This document shows positions 43,441 to 52,121 of a stretch of 64,000 bases of DNA, piece after piece. The DNA is from Paraburkholderia nodosa. Lineage in GTDB: Bacteria; Pseudomonadota; Gammaproteobacteria; Burkholderiales; Burkholderiaceae. The stretch's first letter is position 1. Every line of letters starts with the position of its first letter. Both the position numbers and the translations under genes were made by a program. The notes beneath the pieces are model-generated. The model worked only from the letters and a program-made list of their open reading frames with translations, searched no databases and was not told the DNA's origin. The stretch is taken from assembly GCF_001718195.1 (NCBI RefSeq), contig NZ_MCNV01000019.1, forward strand, positions 1 to 64,000, given 5' to 3'.

Positions 43441-44023
43441 GTGCTGCACGCACGGATGCATCGAGGGAGAACGGGCGGCGGCCGTCGCGAAACGTTTGCG
43501 CCGCCGCCCGGGTTGCCCATCCGGAACGCAATTTGATGCATCCGCGACACAAGCGACGAACTCTCTATCCGATCAATGAGTTGGCGCGCTCGCCAGGCGG
43601 TTATCAACAGGTTTGTCACCAAAAACTGTGGACAACTTTGCTGCGCAAAAAACATGCATTTTTCATGTCGTTTGCGAGCTTCCCGTTTCCATTCAAGGAG
43701 TTGATGCGGATGTCCAGAACTTGCTAACAGGGCTCTCAACAAAATCTGTGGAAAACCCTCCGCGCGTTTCCCCCCAAAACGCCGCCGCTGCAACAAACGG
43801 CAACGCTGCGCACAATCCGAATCGCATCAAGCACTTGGTGCAGTCGTCCCAGGGTTACGCACAAGGCTGTCCCCCAAAGTTGTGGATAGCGCACCCAGAT
43901 GTTGATCGCTGCGGGCTCAACCTTGCACAGTGTGGGAGTTCGGCCCGATAATCGCCGTCGATATGGCCGTCGCGTGACCGCGCGTGCACGGGCAACTCTC
44001 TTCTCGCCACTACCCGCCGCGCC
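43441..44023. other. Intergenic region with DnaA-box-like cluster
   Basis: 583 bases with no gene. Its GC content is clearly lower than the neighbours between about 43590 and 43760. Four 9-base sequences one mismatch from TTATCCACA occur here: TTATCAACA (43601-43609), TGTGGACAA (43627-43635), TGTGGAAAA (43747-43755) and TGTGGATAG (43881-43889). The last three are in the opposite orientation. Confidence 0.5.
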
Positions 44024-45439
44024 GTGCTCAAAAACTCGCGCTTTGCCGGTCTTCTGCGTATTCCTGGTTTTCTGCCACTCGCCGGCGCCACCCTGATGCT
44101 CGGCGTGGCGATGTCCTTCACCGCGCCTTATCTCTCGCTCTTCGGCGTCGAGCGCGCCGGCATGACGCCGTTCCGGCTCGGTGTGTTCATGACCGCCATT
44201 GCCACGAGCGGCGTGATCGCGAGCACCGCGGCGGGCCGCTGGAGCGACGCCACCGGCAAGCACCGAACCCTGCTGCTCGTCTCGCTGTGTGCGGCCACGC
44301 TCGGCTATCTCTGCCTGTGCGTCGTGCGCGATTACCGGCTTCTGCTGCTCGTGGGCATTGCGTTCATCGGCGCGGGCGGTTGCGCGCTCTCGCTCGTGTT
44401 CTCGTTCAGCCGTGCGGCGCTGCCCGCGAGCGACGACGCCGAGCGGACCTTCGCGAGCGCGACGCTGCGCACGATCCTCTCCGCCGCGTGGGTGTTCGGG
44501 CCCGCGGTCGGCGCGCTCGTGCTGGCGGCCACGAACTTCTACGGGCTCTTCCTGTTCGCGGCGGCGAGCTTCGCGGCTTGCGGCACGATCGTCTGGCGCA
44601 TGCGCGAGCCGCGCCCTGACGAACACGCCACGCAGCATCTGATGGCGCGTCCCACCGCCGGCGAAGTCGCGCAGGAGATCGATGCTCAGAGCGAGGCGCA
44701 GTACGAGGGCCAACCGCTCACGCAGGCCGAAGTGCAGCCGGGTGCACCACGCGACCCCGCAACGCTTCCGGCGGCTAAGGCAACGGCAAAAGCGAAGGTC
44801 AGAGCGGCGCGCGCGCCGGTGCCCGCCGCCGAGGGTTCGCAGAAAGACATCATGCGCGCGATCGTTGCGCTCACACTCATCGGCCTGGCCGCCAATGCGA
44901 CGATGATCGTGCTGCCGCTCTACATCGTCCATGGCCTGCAGGGCACGCGCATCGACGTGTCGATCATGCTCGGCCTCGGCGCGCTCATGGAGATACCGAT
45001 GATGCTCGCGCTCGGCGCGCGCGCCTCGGTGCTGGACAAGTCATGGTGGCTGGCCGCCTGCGCCGTGGTGCATGCCGTCTACTTCGTCGCGATGTCGCTG
45101 GCGCCGGGCGTGCACGCGCTGATCCCGATGCAGATCCTCAACGCCTTCGTGGTGGCCGTTACGTCGTGTCTCGGCATGACGTTCGTGCAGGATCTGATGC
45201 CGTCGTCGCCGGGGCGCGCAACGGCGCTGTTCTTCAACGCGTCGCGGCTCGGCTCGATACTGTCGGGCGTGCTTTCCGGCATGCTCGTGCAGGCGTTCGG
45301 CTATCGCGGCACGTTTCTTGTTTGCGGCGCGCTCGCGCTGTGCGCGCTGGTGCTGTTCGCCGTACCCGGCGAGCAGTATCCGAAGATGGCGCGTGCCGTG
45401 CGGCGTTATCTGCGTGAGCGTTCAGGCAAGCGGGACTGA
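44024..45439 (+). CDS. MFS sugar-efflux-type transporter
   Basis: This 471-residue protein has 12 membrane segments split by a long hydrophilic loop (about 200-285) rich in Ala, Glu, Gln and Lys. It shows MFS motif A-like RWSDATGKHRTLLL and resembles SetA/SetB sugar efflux transporters (SFTAPYLSLFGVERAGMTPF). Direction and substrate are inferred from the family. The start is a GTG at 44024 with no obvious ribosome site. The unusual central loop is the odd feature. Confidence 0.75.
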   Translation: MLKNSRFAGLLRIPGFLPLAGATLMLGVAMSFTAPYLSLFGVERAGMTPFRLGVFMTAIATSGVIASTAAGRWSDATGKHRTLLLVSLCAATLGYLCLCVVRDYRLLLLVGIAFIGAGGCALSLVFSFSRAALPASDDAERTFASATLRTILSAAWVFGPAVGALVLAATNFYGLFLFAAASFAACGTIVWRMREPRPDEHATQHLMARPTAGEVAQEIDAQSEAQYEGQPLTQAEVQPGAPRDPATLPAAKATAKAKVRAARAPVPAAEGSQKDIMRAIVALTLIGLAANATMIVLPLYIVHGLQGTRIDVSIMLGLGALMEIPMMLALGARASVLDKSWWLAACAVVHAVYFVAMSLAPGVHALIPMQILNAFVVAVTSCLGMTFVQDLMPSSPGRATALFFNASRLGSILSGVLSGMLVQAFGYRGTFLVCGALALCALVLFAVPGEQYPKMARAVRRYLRERSGKRD

Positions 45440-45470
45440 TTCATGCCGTGCGGCCCAGTCAGTGCCTGTG

Positions 45471-45950
45471 TCAGTGCATGTAGGTGACGCGGCGCGAGCG
45501 GTCGCTCAACCGCACGCCCGCGTCGAGCAGCGCGATGGCGAACCAGCGCGCGGTCTTGAGCATGCCGCTCACGCTCGGCATCGGCAGCCAGTCGTTGAGC
45601 AGTTGCACGGCGGCCTCGCTGCGCGTGGACTGCAGGAGCGCGATCACCTGCAGCAGCGAGCCTTCGTCCTTCGCGAGTTCGGAGGCGCAGCGGCAGCGCG
45701 TATCGAGCGGGCGGCACGAGGCGCGGCACAGGGTGCCCATCAGCAGATCGAAGTAGCCGAAGCCTTCGCCGCCGAGCCCCGCGTCGGCGAGCACGCCGCG
45801 CCAGCTTTCGGCCTTGCCGTAGGCGTCGCAATGCGGTCGCAGCCAGGTGCGCACGGCCCGCAGGACGGTCTGCTCGGCGGTGTCGGGATGATGGACGAAG
45901 GTGTCGTCGATCAGCGTGTCATTTCTCGCGAAAGGGGTGGTGTAGTTCAT
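45471..45950 (-). CDS. Cys-rich protein of unknown function, probably Fur-regulated
   Basis: This 159-residue protein matches no family I recognise. The middle holds a cysteine cluster, LCRASCRPLDTRCRCASELA (about 75-94), with Cys-x3-Cys-x6-Cys-x-Cys spacing. That could bind a metal or an iron-sulphur cluster. There is no signal peptide or membrane segment. The ATG at 45950 has GGAGG directly upstream. A strong Fur box lies 85 bases upstream, so it is likely made under iron starvation. A FhuF-like ferric reductase is conceivable, but the cysteine spacing differs. Confidence 0.55.
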   Translation of the reverse strand: MNYTTPFARNDTLIDDTFVHHPDTAEQTVLRAVRTWLRPHCDAYGKAESWRGVLADAGLGGEGFGYFDLLMGTLCRASCRPLDTRCRCASELAKDEGSLLQVIALLQSTRSEAAVQLLNDWLPMPSVSGMLKTARWFAIALLDAGVRLSDRSRRVTYMH

Positions 45951-46034
45951 GGAGCCTCCGGTCCCGCACAAATCATTCGGGTGGTGCCGGGTCGTCCGGC
46001 ATGGGCTGTATTCTGGGACAAATGGTGGCTAAAT

Positions 46035-46053
46035 GCAAATGATTCTCATTTGT
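46035..46053 (-). promoter_or_regulatory. Fur box
   Basis: GCAAATGATTCTCATTTGT agrees with the 19-base Fur consensus GATAATGATAATCATTATC at 12 of 19 positions, including the central TGAT and TCATT. A minus-strand -35-like TTTACA (46056-46051) and TTTAGC at 17 bases overlap it. It should control the Cys-rich gene starting at 45950. Confidence 0.75.
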
Positions 46054-46059
46054 AAAAAT

Positions 46060-46224
46060 GAGCCGCTGCGCAAAGGCGGCCTCGCACACCCAGTAAGGGG
46101 CTGTTCCATCCAGCGCCCTTAATTGCGGGGACACAAGCCGTTAAAGTGCCGGCCATGCGTGTTCCAGTGTTCTGGCGCAACGTGAGAGTTGGCCCCGGCC
46201 CCATGAAGGCCGGGGCTTTTTTTT
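46060..46224 (+). ncRNA. Candidate small RNA ending in a strong terminator
   Basis: The stretch ends in a perfect terminator (46192-46224) but contains no convincing reading frame. It begins next to the Fur box. A GGGGCTG/CAGCGCCC hairpin is possible near 46108-46130. The 5' end is a guess, since no good plus-strand -35 is seen. It could be an iron-responsive small RNA or an unused terminator. Confidence 0.3.
46192..46224 (+). terminator. Rho-independent terminator without an upstream gene
   Basis: GCCCCGGCC (46192-46200), loop CCATGAA, GGCCGGGGC (46208-46216) and eight T (46217-46224). No plus-strand coding sequence lies between it and 45439. Confidence 0.85.
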
Positions 46225-46303
46225 GCACCGCGCAAGGGCGCGCGGGGCGGGCCTGGCACGCGTTGTGGAGGGCGCCGGGGACCTGAGTTCGATGCATAAG
46301 TCA

Positions 46304-46333
46304 TTGAACCGAAAGAAACAAGTAAGGTATTAT
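46304..46333 (+). promoter_or_regulatory. Sigma70-like promoter upstream of nuoM
   Basis: TTGAAC (46304-46309) and TATTAT (46328-46333) at 18 bases. It would leave a leader of about 360 bases before the nuoM-like gene. Confidence 0.4.
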
Positions 46334-46467
46334 TTCGGCCGCGCAGCGTGACAGCGTGCCGCGCGTCATGGCGCCCAGAAGGTCGAAAGCGCTGCTTTCG
46401 CGATCAAAAATGGGTGGTAACAGCCCGTTTGTTGTTTTTTCTCTTAGTACGTTCTTGAATAAAAACA

Positions 46468-46481
46468 ATGACTTGCGTCAA
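46468..46481. promoter_or_regulatory. FNR/Anr-like half-conserved palindrome
   Basis: ATGACTTGCGTCAA agrees with TTGAT-N4-ATCAA at 7 of 10 defined positions. It precedes respiratory genes, so control by an FNR-type regulator is possible but weakly supported. Confidence 0.3.
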
Positions 46482-46697
46482 TCTTAGATCCGGCCCGTGT
46501 TGTTGCGCTGCAAAACTTCCGTATTCCGTTTACCCTCGTTAACCCTTGAACGTGTGTTGCATTTCGCCTCGTCGCTGACAAATACATTACAGCCAGCCTG
46601 GTTCGATTTTCACCCCGCGTCAATCTTTCAAGTTGCTTGCGTACCTGAGCGTGCGCCGTGGAAGCTATTTGCTCCGCATTTTTGAGGTCCTGTTGAA

Positions 46698-48242
46698 ATG
46701 CAATCCGTTCCATTCCTGAGTCTGGCGATCTGGATTCCCATCCTGTTCGGCGTGGCCGTGCTGCGCCTCGGGTCGGATCGTCATCCGCAGCGTGCCCGTT
46801 GGCTGTCGCTGGTTGGCGCCGTCGTCGGTCTGCTGCTGACCCTCCCGCTCATCGCCGGCTTCGACAACCACGCGGCCGGCATGCAGTTCGTCGAATTCCG
46901 CGACTGGCTGCCTGAGTTCGGCGTGGCGTGGCGACTCGGGATCGATGGTATTTCGATGTGGCTCGTGGTGCTCACCGCGTTCACGACGCTCGTGATCGTG
47001 ATCGCTTCGTGGGAATCGATCACGGTGCGCGTCGCCCAGTACTTCGGCGCGTTCCTGATTCTCTCGGGCCTGATGGTCGGCACCTTCGCCGCGACCGACG
47101 GCATGCTGTTCTTCGTGTTCTTCGAAGCCACGCTGATCCCGCTGTACCTGTTGATCGGCACGTGGGGCAATGCCCGCCGCACCTACGCCGCGGTCAAGTT
47201 CTTCTTCTTCTCGCTCGCCGGCTCGCTCTTGATGCTGGTGTCGATGCTGTACCTCTACAGCCAGTCGCACACCTTCGACATGTCGGTGTGGCACAACCTC
47301 ACGCTCGGCTTCATCCCGCAGATCCTCGTGTTCATCGGCTTCTTCGCGGCCTTCGCGGTGAAGGTCCCGATGTGGCCGTTTCACACGTGGCTGCCCGACG
47401 TCCACCTCGAAGCGCCGACCGGCGCGACCGTGATGCTGGCCATGCTGAAGCTCGGCGGCTACGGCTTCCTGCGTTTCACGCTGCCGATCACGCCCGACGC
47501 TGCGCACTTCTTCGCGCCGGCGATCATCACGCTCTCGCTCGTGGCCGTGGTCTACTCGAGCCTGCTCGCGCTCGCGCAGACCGACATGACCAAGCTGCTC
47601 GCGTACTCGACGGTCGCCCACATGGGTCTCGTCACGCTGGGCCTCTTCCTCTTCAACCAGATCGGCACCGAAGGCGCGATCGTGCAGATGATCTCGTACG
47701 GTTTCGTTTCGGGCGCGATGCTGCTCTCGATTGGCGTGCTGTTCGACCGCACGAAAACGCGCACGATCTCGGCTTACGGCGGCGTCGTCAACGTGATGCC
47801 GCGCTACGCCACCTTCATGATGCTGTTCTGCATGGCCAACCTCGGCCTGCCGGGCACGTCGGGCTTCGTGGGCGAGTTCATGGTCATCATGGGCGCGATC
47901 CGCGTGAACTTCTGGGTCGGCGCGATCGCCGCGACGACCGTCATTCTGAGCGCGGCGTACACCCTGTGGATGTACAAGCGCGTGATCTTCGGCGCTGTGG
48001 CGAACAAGGGCGTTGCGAAGCTGGCCGACATCGGCCGCCGCGAAACGCTGATCTTCGCTTCGCTCGCAGCGTTCGTGCTGGCAATCGGCCTCTACCCGAA
48101 GCCGATGACCGACGCGATCGAACTGTCGGCGGCGAACCTCGTCACCCAGGCCGGTCGCAACAAGCAACCCGTCGACGAAGCAGCGCCTGCTGACGCAGTG
48201 CGTGCAGGCACGGACGTTCGTGCTCAGCACTCGCCGACGTGA
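46698..48242 (+). CDS. nuoM: NADH-quinone oxidoreductase subunit M (NuoM-like), orphan copy
   Basis: This 514-residue antiporter-like membrane subunit has about 14 membrane segments. It keeps the proton-channel glutamate in FFEATLIPLYLLIGTWG and the lysine in FAVKVPMWPFHTWLPD followed by HLEAPT. The broken helix with LLAYSTVAHMG is also present. These are the pump motifs of complex I M subunits. No other nuo gene is nearby; instead the cytochrome bo3 operon follows after 340 bases and a hairpin. It may be a complex I gene that moved, a second copy, or part of another proton pump. GAGG precedes the ATG. Confidence 0.85.
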   Translation: MQSVPFLSLAIWIPILFGVAVLRLGSDRHPQRARWLSLVGAVVGLLLTLPLIAGFDNHAAGMQFVEFRDWLPEFGVAWRLGIDGISMWLVVLTAFTTLVIVIASWESITVRVAQYFGAFLILSGLMVGTFAATDGMLFFVFFEATLIPLYLLIGTWGNARRTYAAVKFFFFSLAGSLLMLVSMLYLYSQSHTFDMSVWHNLTLGFIPQILVFIGFFAAFAVKVPMWPFHTWLPDVHLEAPTGATVMLAMLKLGGYGFLRFTLPITPDAAHFFAPAIITLSLVAVVYSSLLALAQTDMTKLLAYSTVAHMGLVTLGLFLFNQIGTEGAIVQMISYGFVSGAMLLSIGVLFDRTKTRTISAYGGVVNVMPRYATFMMLFCMANLGLPGTSGFVGEFMVIMGAIRVNFWVGAIAATTVILSAAYTLWMYKRVIFGAVANKGVAKLADIGRRETLIFASLAAFVLAIGLYPKPMTDAIELSAANLVTQAGRNKQPVDEAAPADAVRAGTDVRAQHSPT

Positions 48243-48265
48243 TCGCTGAAGATTGACGGCGCAAC

Positions 48266-48303
48266 CAACGCGCCGCATCGCCTCCGGGCGCTGCGGCGCG
48301 TTG
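48266..48303 (+). terminator. Hairpin after nuoM-like gene
   Basis: CAACGCGCCGCA (48266-48277) and TGCGGCGCGTTG (48292-48303) form a perfect 12-base stem with a 14-base loop. The T-run is weak. It separates nuoM from the cyo operon. Confidence 0.6.
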
Positions 48304-48474
48304 TTGCGTCCAAGGGTTTTCGAATTTTGAGATTCGAGAAGTAGCCGCGGCGGGCCGCTGTCAAGGGCAGAGCAGGGCGCGACGTGCGTGTGTTTCCGAG
48401 GCGCGACAAACCTCGCGAACACATGCGACAAAGTGTCTCAATCTTCTTTTGACAAAGGTCATTTTCCACATTCA

Positions 48475-48506
48475 TTGATTGCGAAATATCAAAGCGGCTG
48501 TATGAT
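48475..48506 (+). promoter_or_regulatory. Candidate cyo promoter with TTGAT-N8-ATCAA repeat
   Basis: TTGCGA (48479-48484) and TATGAT (48501-48506) at 16 bases precede cyoA. The inverted repeat TTGAT (48475-48479) and ATCAA (48488-48492) covers the -35. The 8-base spacing is not that of a canonical FNR site. Confidence 0.4.
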
Positions 48507-48581
48507 GCGGGCGCGCTTCCTTTGTCGGATGTCAGGGGACGCGTCCGGAACTATTCAATGAATGAATTTCAGGCAAACGTG

Positions 48582-49469
48582 ATGAAAAGAACGACCTTTC
48601 AAAGGTTACTGCTTCCCATCAGCGCCGGATTGGCCTTGTGTCTTTCCGGATGCAACATGGAGCTCCTTGACCCCAAGGGAAGTGTGGGCGTGGCGGAAAA
48701 GCAGCTGATTGCGACCTCCACATGGGCCATGCTGATTGTTGTGATCCCCGTGATCGTCCTGACGCTGTGGTTTGCGTACCGCTACCGCGCGTCGAACCGT
48801 AGCGCCACGTACGACCCGAAGTGGTCGCACTCGACGGCGATCGAAGTCGTCGTCTGGACCATTCCGACGCTGATCATTCTGTTCCTCGCCGTGCTCACGT
48901 GGAAGACCACGCATGAGCTCGACCCCTACAAGCCGCTCGAATCGAACGTCAAGCCGATCAACGTCGAAGTTGTCGCGCTCGACTGGAAGTGGCTGTTCAT
49001 CTACCCCGATCTCGGTATCGCGACGGTGAACCAGCTGGCCGTGCCCGTTGGCACGCCGGTGAACTTCAGCATCACGTCGGATTCGGTGATGAACTCGTTC
49101 TTCATCCCGCAGCTTGGCACCCAGGTTTACGCGATGGCCGGCATGCAGACGCGTCTGCACCTGATCGCCGACCACGCTGGCGACTACGCCGGCCTCTCGG
49201 CGAACTTCAGCGGCAAGGGCTTCTCGGACATGAAGTTCCGCACCCTCGCCACCAGCCAGCAAGACTTCGACGCGTGGGTCCAGAAGGTGAAGGCGTCGCA
49301 GACGCAGCTTTCGATGGATCAATACGCGACGGTCGCACAGCCGAGCGAGAAGGCTCCGGTGGAGTACTTCTCGACGGTCGACCCGAAGCTCTTCAACAAC
49401 ATCATCGCGAAGTACAACAACGGCCACGTCACGAATTTCAGTGACCCGTCGTGCGTGACCAAGGGGTAA
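48582..49469 (+). CDS. cyoA: Cytochrome bo3 ubiquinol oxidase subunit II
   Basis: This lipoprotein subunit of about 295 residues has a signal ending in LSGC, two membrane helices (about 40-62, 85-105) and a periplasmic cupredoxin domain. The CuA ligand cysteines are absent (FFIPQLGTQVYAMAGM), which marks a quinol oxidase rather than a cytochrome c oxidase. The start at 48582 gives a normal lipoprotein signal (MKRTTFQRLLLPISAGLALC). The ATG at 48558 would add eight residues and cannot be excluded. First gene of cyoABCD. Confidence 0.93.
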   Translation: MKRTTFQRLLLPISAGLALCLSGCNMELLDPKGSVGVAEKQLIATSTWAMLIVVIPVIVLTLWFAYRYRASNRSATYDPKWSHSTAIEVVVWTIPTLIILFLAVLTWKTTHELDPYKPLESNVKPINVEVVALDWKWLFIYPDLGIATVNQLAVPVGTPVNFSITSDSVMNSFFIPQLGTQVYAMAGMQTRLHLIADHAGDYAGLSANFSGKGFSDMKFRTLATSQQDFDAWVQKVKASQTQLSMDQYATVAQPSEKAPVEYFSTVDPKLFNNIIAKYNNGHVTNFSDPSCVTKG

Positions 49470-49476
49470 ACCAGGC

Positions 49477-51510
49477 ATGTTCGGAAAACTTACACTGGAC
49501 GCCATTCCGTATCACGAGCCGATTATTCTCGGCACGATGATCGGTATGGCCGTCATCGGCGCATTCGTGCTCGGTGGCATCACTTACCTCGGTAAGTGGA
49601 AATATCTTTGGACGGAGTGGCTGACGAGCGTCGACCACAAGCGTCTGGGCGTGATGTACATCGTGCTCGCCCTCATCATGCTGCTGCGCGGCTTCGCCGA
49701 CGCGATCATGATGCGTACCCAGCTTGCGCTTGCGTACAACGCGCCGGGCTACCTCCCGCCGCACCACTACGACCAGATCTTCACGGCTCACGGCGTGATC
49801 ATGATCTTCTTCATGGCCATGGCTTTCATGGTTGGCCTGATGAACATCATCGTTCCGCTGCAGATCGGCGCACGCGACGTCGCGTTCCCGTTCCTGAACT
49901 CGCTGTCGTTCTGGATGACCGCAGTCGGCGCCATCCTGCTGATGATCTCGCTCGTCGTGGGTGAGTTCGCAATGACGGGTTGGCTCGCGTATCCGCCGCT
50001 TTCGGAGCTTGCGTACAGTCCGGGGGTAGGGGTGGATTACTACCTGTGGGCGCTGCAGATCTCCGGTGTCGGCACGCTGCTGACCGGCGTGAACTTCTTC
50101 GTCACCATCATCAAGATGCGTGCCCCCGGCATGACGATGATGAAGATGCCGGTGTTCACGTGGACGGCACTGTGCACGAACGTGCTGATCATGGCCGCGT
50201 TCCCGATCCTGACGGTGACGCTCGCGCTGCTCGGCCTCGACCGCTACATCGGCACGCACTTCTTCACGAATGACGGCGGCGGCAACGCCATGCTGTACCT
50301 GAACCTGATCTGGGCCTGGGGTCACCCCGAGGTGTACATCCTGATCCTGCCGGCGTTCGGTATCTTCTCGGAAGTTGTCGCGACGTATGCCAGGAAGCCG
50401 CTGTTCGGCTACAAGGCAATGGTCTACGCGACCTGCGCGATCATGGTTCTGGCGTTCGTCGTGTGGCTGCACCACTTCTTCACGATGGGTTCGGGCGCCG
50501 ATGTGAACGCGTTCTTCGGTATCGCCACGATGATCATTTCGATCCCGACGGGCGTGAAGATCTTCAACTGGCTGTTCACGATCTACCGCGGCCGCCTCGA
50601 GTTCAACTCGGCGGTGCTGTGGACGATCGGCTTCATGGTCACCTTCACCATCGGCGGCATGACCGGCGTGATGATGGCGATCCCGGGTGCGGACTTCGTG
50701 CTCCACAACTCGCTGTTCCTGATCGCGCACTTCCACAACGTGATCATCGGCGGTGTGGTGTTCGGCTATCTCGCCGGCATGAACTACTGGTTCCCGAAGG
50801 CGTTCGGCTTCAAGCTCAACGAAAAGCTCGGCAAGCGCGCGTTCTGGTTCTGGCTCTCGGGCTTCTATGTCGCCTTCACGCCGCTGTACGTGCTGGGCTT
50901 CATGGGCGCAACCCGCCGTCTGAACCACTACGACAATCCGGCATGGCATCCGTGGATGATCATCGCGTGGGTTGGCGCCGTGCTCGTGGCAATCGGTATC
51001 GCACATCAGCTGCTGCAGCTGTACGTCTCGATCCGCGACCGCAACCTGCCGGAAAACCGCGACTTGACGGGCGATCCGTGGGGTGGCCGTACGCTGGAGT
51101 GGGCGATCTCGTCGCCGCCGCCGTCGTATAACTTCGCGATCATTCCGCACGTGAGCGAACTCGACGAGTTCCAGCACCTGAAGGACACCGGCCGCGAAAC
51201 CGTGGACGTCGCGAACACGAAGTACACCGACATCCACATGCCCTCGAACACGAGCGCGGGTCTGTTCATCGGTCTCTTCAGCCTGGTGCTCGGCTTCGCT
51301 GGCATCTGGCACATCTGGTGGCTCATGATCGCTGGCTTCGTCGGCATTCTCGCGACGGCTATTGGCTACAGCTTCCAGAAGAACGAAGGCTATTACATCC
51401 CGGCCGCCAAGGTTCGGGCAGACGAAGAAGCGCGCGAGCGCGCACTGGTCAAGGCGTTCGCCGACAAGCAACGCAATGGCAAGGTTGAAGCAGCACTGGA
51501 GGCCAACTGA
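49477..51510 (+). CDS. cyoB: Cytochrome bo3 ubiquinol oxidase subunit I
   Basis: This 677-residue haem-copper oxidase core has about 15 membrane segments. Haem and CuB ligands are in FTAHGVIMIFFMAMAF, IWAWGHPEVYILILPAFG (His and the cross-linked Tyr), WLHHFFTMG and AHFHNVIIGG. It reduces oxygen to water with electrons from ubiquinol and pumps protons. It begins seven bases after cyoA and overlaps cyoC by one base (TGATG). Confidence 0.96.
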   Translation: MFGKLTLDAIPYHEPIILGTMIGMAVIGAFVLGGITYLGKWKYLWTEWLTSVDHKRLGVMYIVLALIMLLRGFADAIMMRTQLALAYNAPGYLPPHHYDQIFTAHGVIMIFFMAMAFMVGLMNIIVPLQIGARDVAFPFLNSLSFWMTAVGAILLMISLVVGEFAMTGWLAYPPLSELAYSPGVGVDYYLWALQISGVGTLLTGVNFFVTIIKMRAPGMTMMKMPVFTWTALCTNVLIMAAFPILTVTLALLGLDRYIGTHFFTNDGGGNAMLYLNLIWAWGHPEVYILILPAFGIFSEVVATYARKPLFGYKAMVYATCAIMVLAFVVWLHHFFTMGSGADVNAFFGIATMIISIPTGVKIFNWLFTIYRGRLEFNSAVLWTIGFMVTFTIGGMTGVMMAIPGADFVLHNSLFLIAHFHNVIIGGVVFGYLAGMNYWFPKAFGFKLNEKLGKRAFWFWLSGFYVAFTPLYVLGFMGATRRLNHYDNPAWHPWMIIAWVGAVLVAIGIAHQLLQLYVSIRDRNLPENRDLTGDPWGGRTLEWAISSPPPSYNFAIIPHVSELDEFQHLKDTGRETVDVANTKYTDIHMPSNTSAGLFIGLFSLVLGFAGIWHIWWLMIAGFVGILATAIGYSFQKNEGYYIPAAKVRADEEARERALVKAFADKQRNGKVEAALEAN

Positions 51511-52121
51511 TGTCGACGCATACTAGTGCGGCCGCACACGCGGAGCACGATCACCACGATCACCCGCCGTCACACTCGGTGTTCGGCTTCTGGCTGTACC
51601 TGATGACGGACTGTATTCTGTTCGGCTCGCTGTTCGCAGTGTTCGCCGTGATGCAGAACCAGTTCGCAGGCGGCCCGACGGGCAAGGACCTGTTCGACAT
51701 TCAGGGCGTCGCGATGGAAACGGCAGTGCTGCTGCTGTCGTCCATCACGTACGGTTTCGCGATGATCGGCGCGCACAAGCAGCGCAAGGGTCAAGTGTTC
51801 GTCTGGCTGGCGATCACGTTCCTGCTCGGCGCAACGTTCCTGTATTTCGAACTGCACGAATTCGCGAACATGATCGCGGAGGGCAACGGTCCGCAACGCA
51901 GCGCGTTTCTCTCGTCGTTCTTCACGCTGGTTGCCACCCACGGTATCCACGTGACGATGGGCATGATCTGGATGGTCGTCCTGATGGTTCAGGCCTTGAA
52001 GGCGCCGGTTCTGGGCGAGCGTGAAATTCGCCGCCTGACCTGCCTGAGCCTTTTCTGGCACTTTCTGGACATCGTCTGGATCTGCGTGTTCTCCTTTGTC
52101 TATCTTGCGAGCGTGATCTAA
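51510..52121 (+). CDS. cyoC: Cytochrome bo3 ubiquinol oxidase subunit III
   Basis: This 203-residue subunit has five membrane helices and a His/Asp-rich N-terminus (AEHDHHDHPPSHS). It shows the subunit III motif FLYFELHEFANMI and LVATHGIHVTMGMIW. It stabilises the oxidase core. The start overlaps the cyoB stop, and its stop is directly followed by the cyoD ATG. Confidence 0.95.
   Translation: MSTHTSAAAHAEHDHHDHPPSHSVFGFWLYLMTDCILFGSLFAVFAVMQNQFAGGPTGKDLFDIQGVAMETAVLLLSSITYGFAMIGAHKQRKGQVFVWLAITFLLGATFLYFELHEFANMIAEGNGPQRSAFLSSFFTLVATHGIHVTMGMIWMVVLMVQALKAPVLGEREIRRLTCLSLFWHFLDIVWICVFSFVYLASVI

Larger units (their letters stand above)
46054..46697. other. Intergenic region with orphan terminator and promoter elements
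   Basis: 644 bases without a protein gene. It holds a strong plus-strand terminator with no gene in front of it, a sigma70-like promoter and a palindromic TGAC-N4-GTCA element before nuoM. These are listed separately. The right part is AT-richer than its neighbours. Confidence 0.5.

Noticed and set aside
43601..43889. A replication origin proper
   Set aside because: No dnaA, rep or par gene and no exact DnaA box; only the cluster of near matches is reported.
46665..48431. Open frame of 588 codons antisense to nuoM
   Set aside because: Same reason: a shadow of the strongly biased plus-strand gene.
48475..48492. Canonical FNR/Anr box at the cyo promoter
   Set aside because: The spacing between the half-sites is 8 rather than 4 bases, so I list it only as an inverted repeat.
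49438..51471. Open frame of 677 codons antisense to cyoB
   Set aside because: It mirrors the cyoB codons, has the Arg/His/Asp/Glu-rich composition typical of antisense shadows, and shows no family motif.
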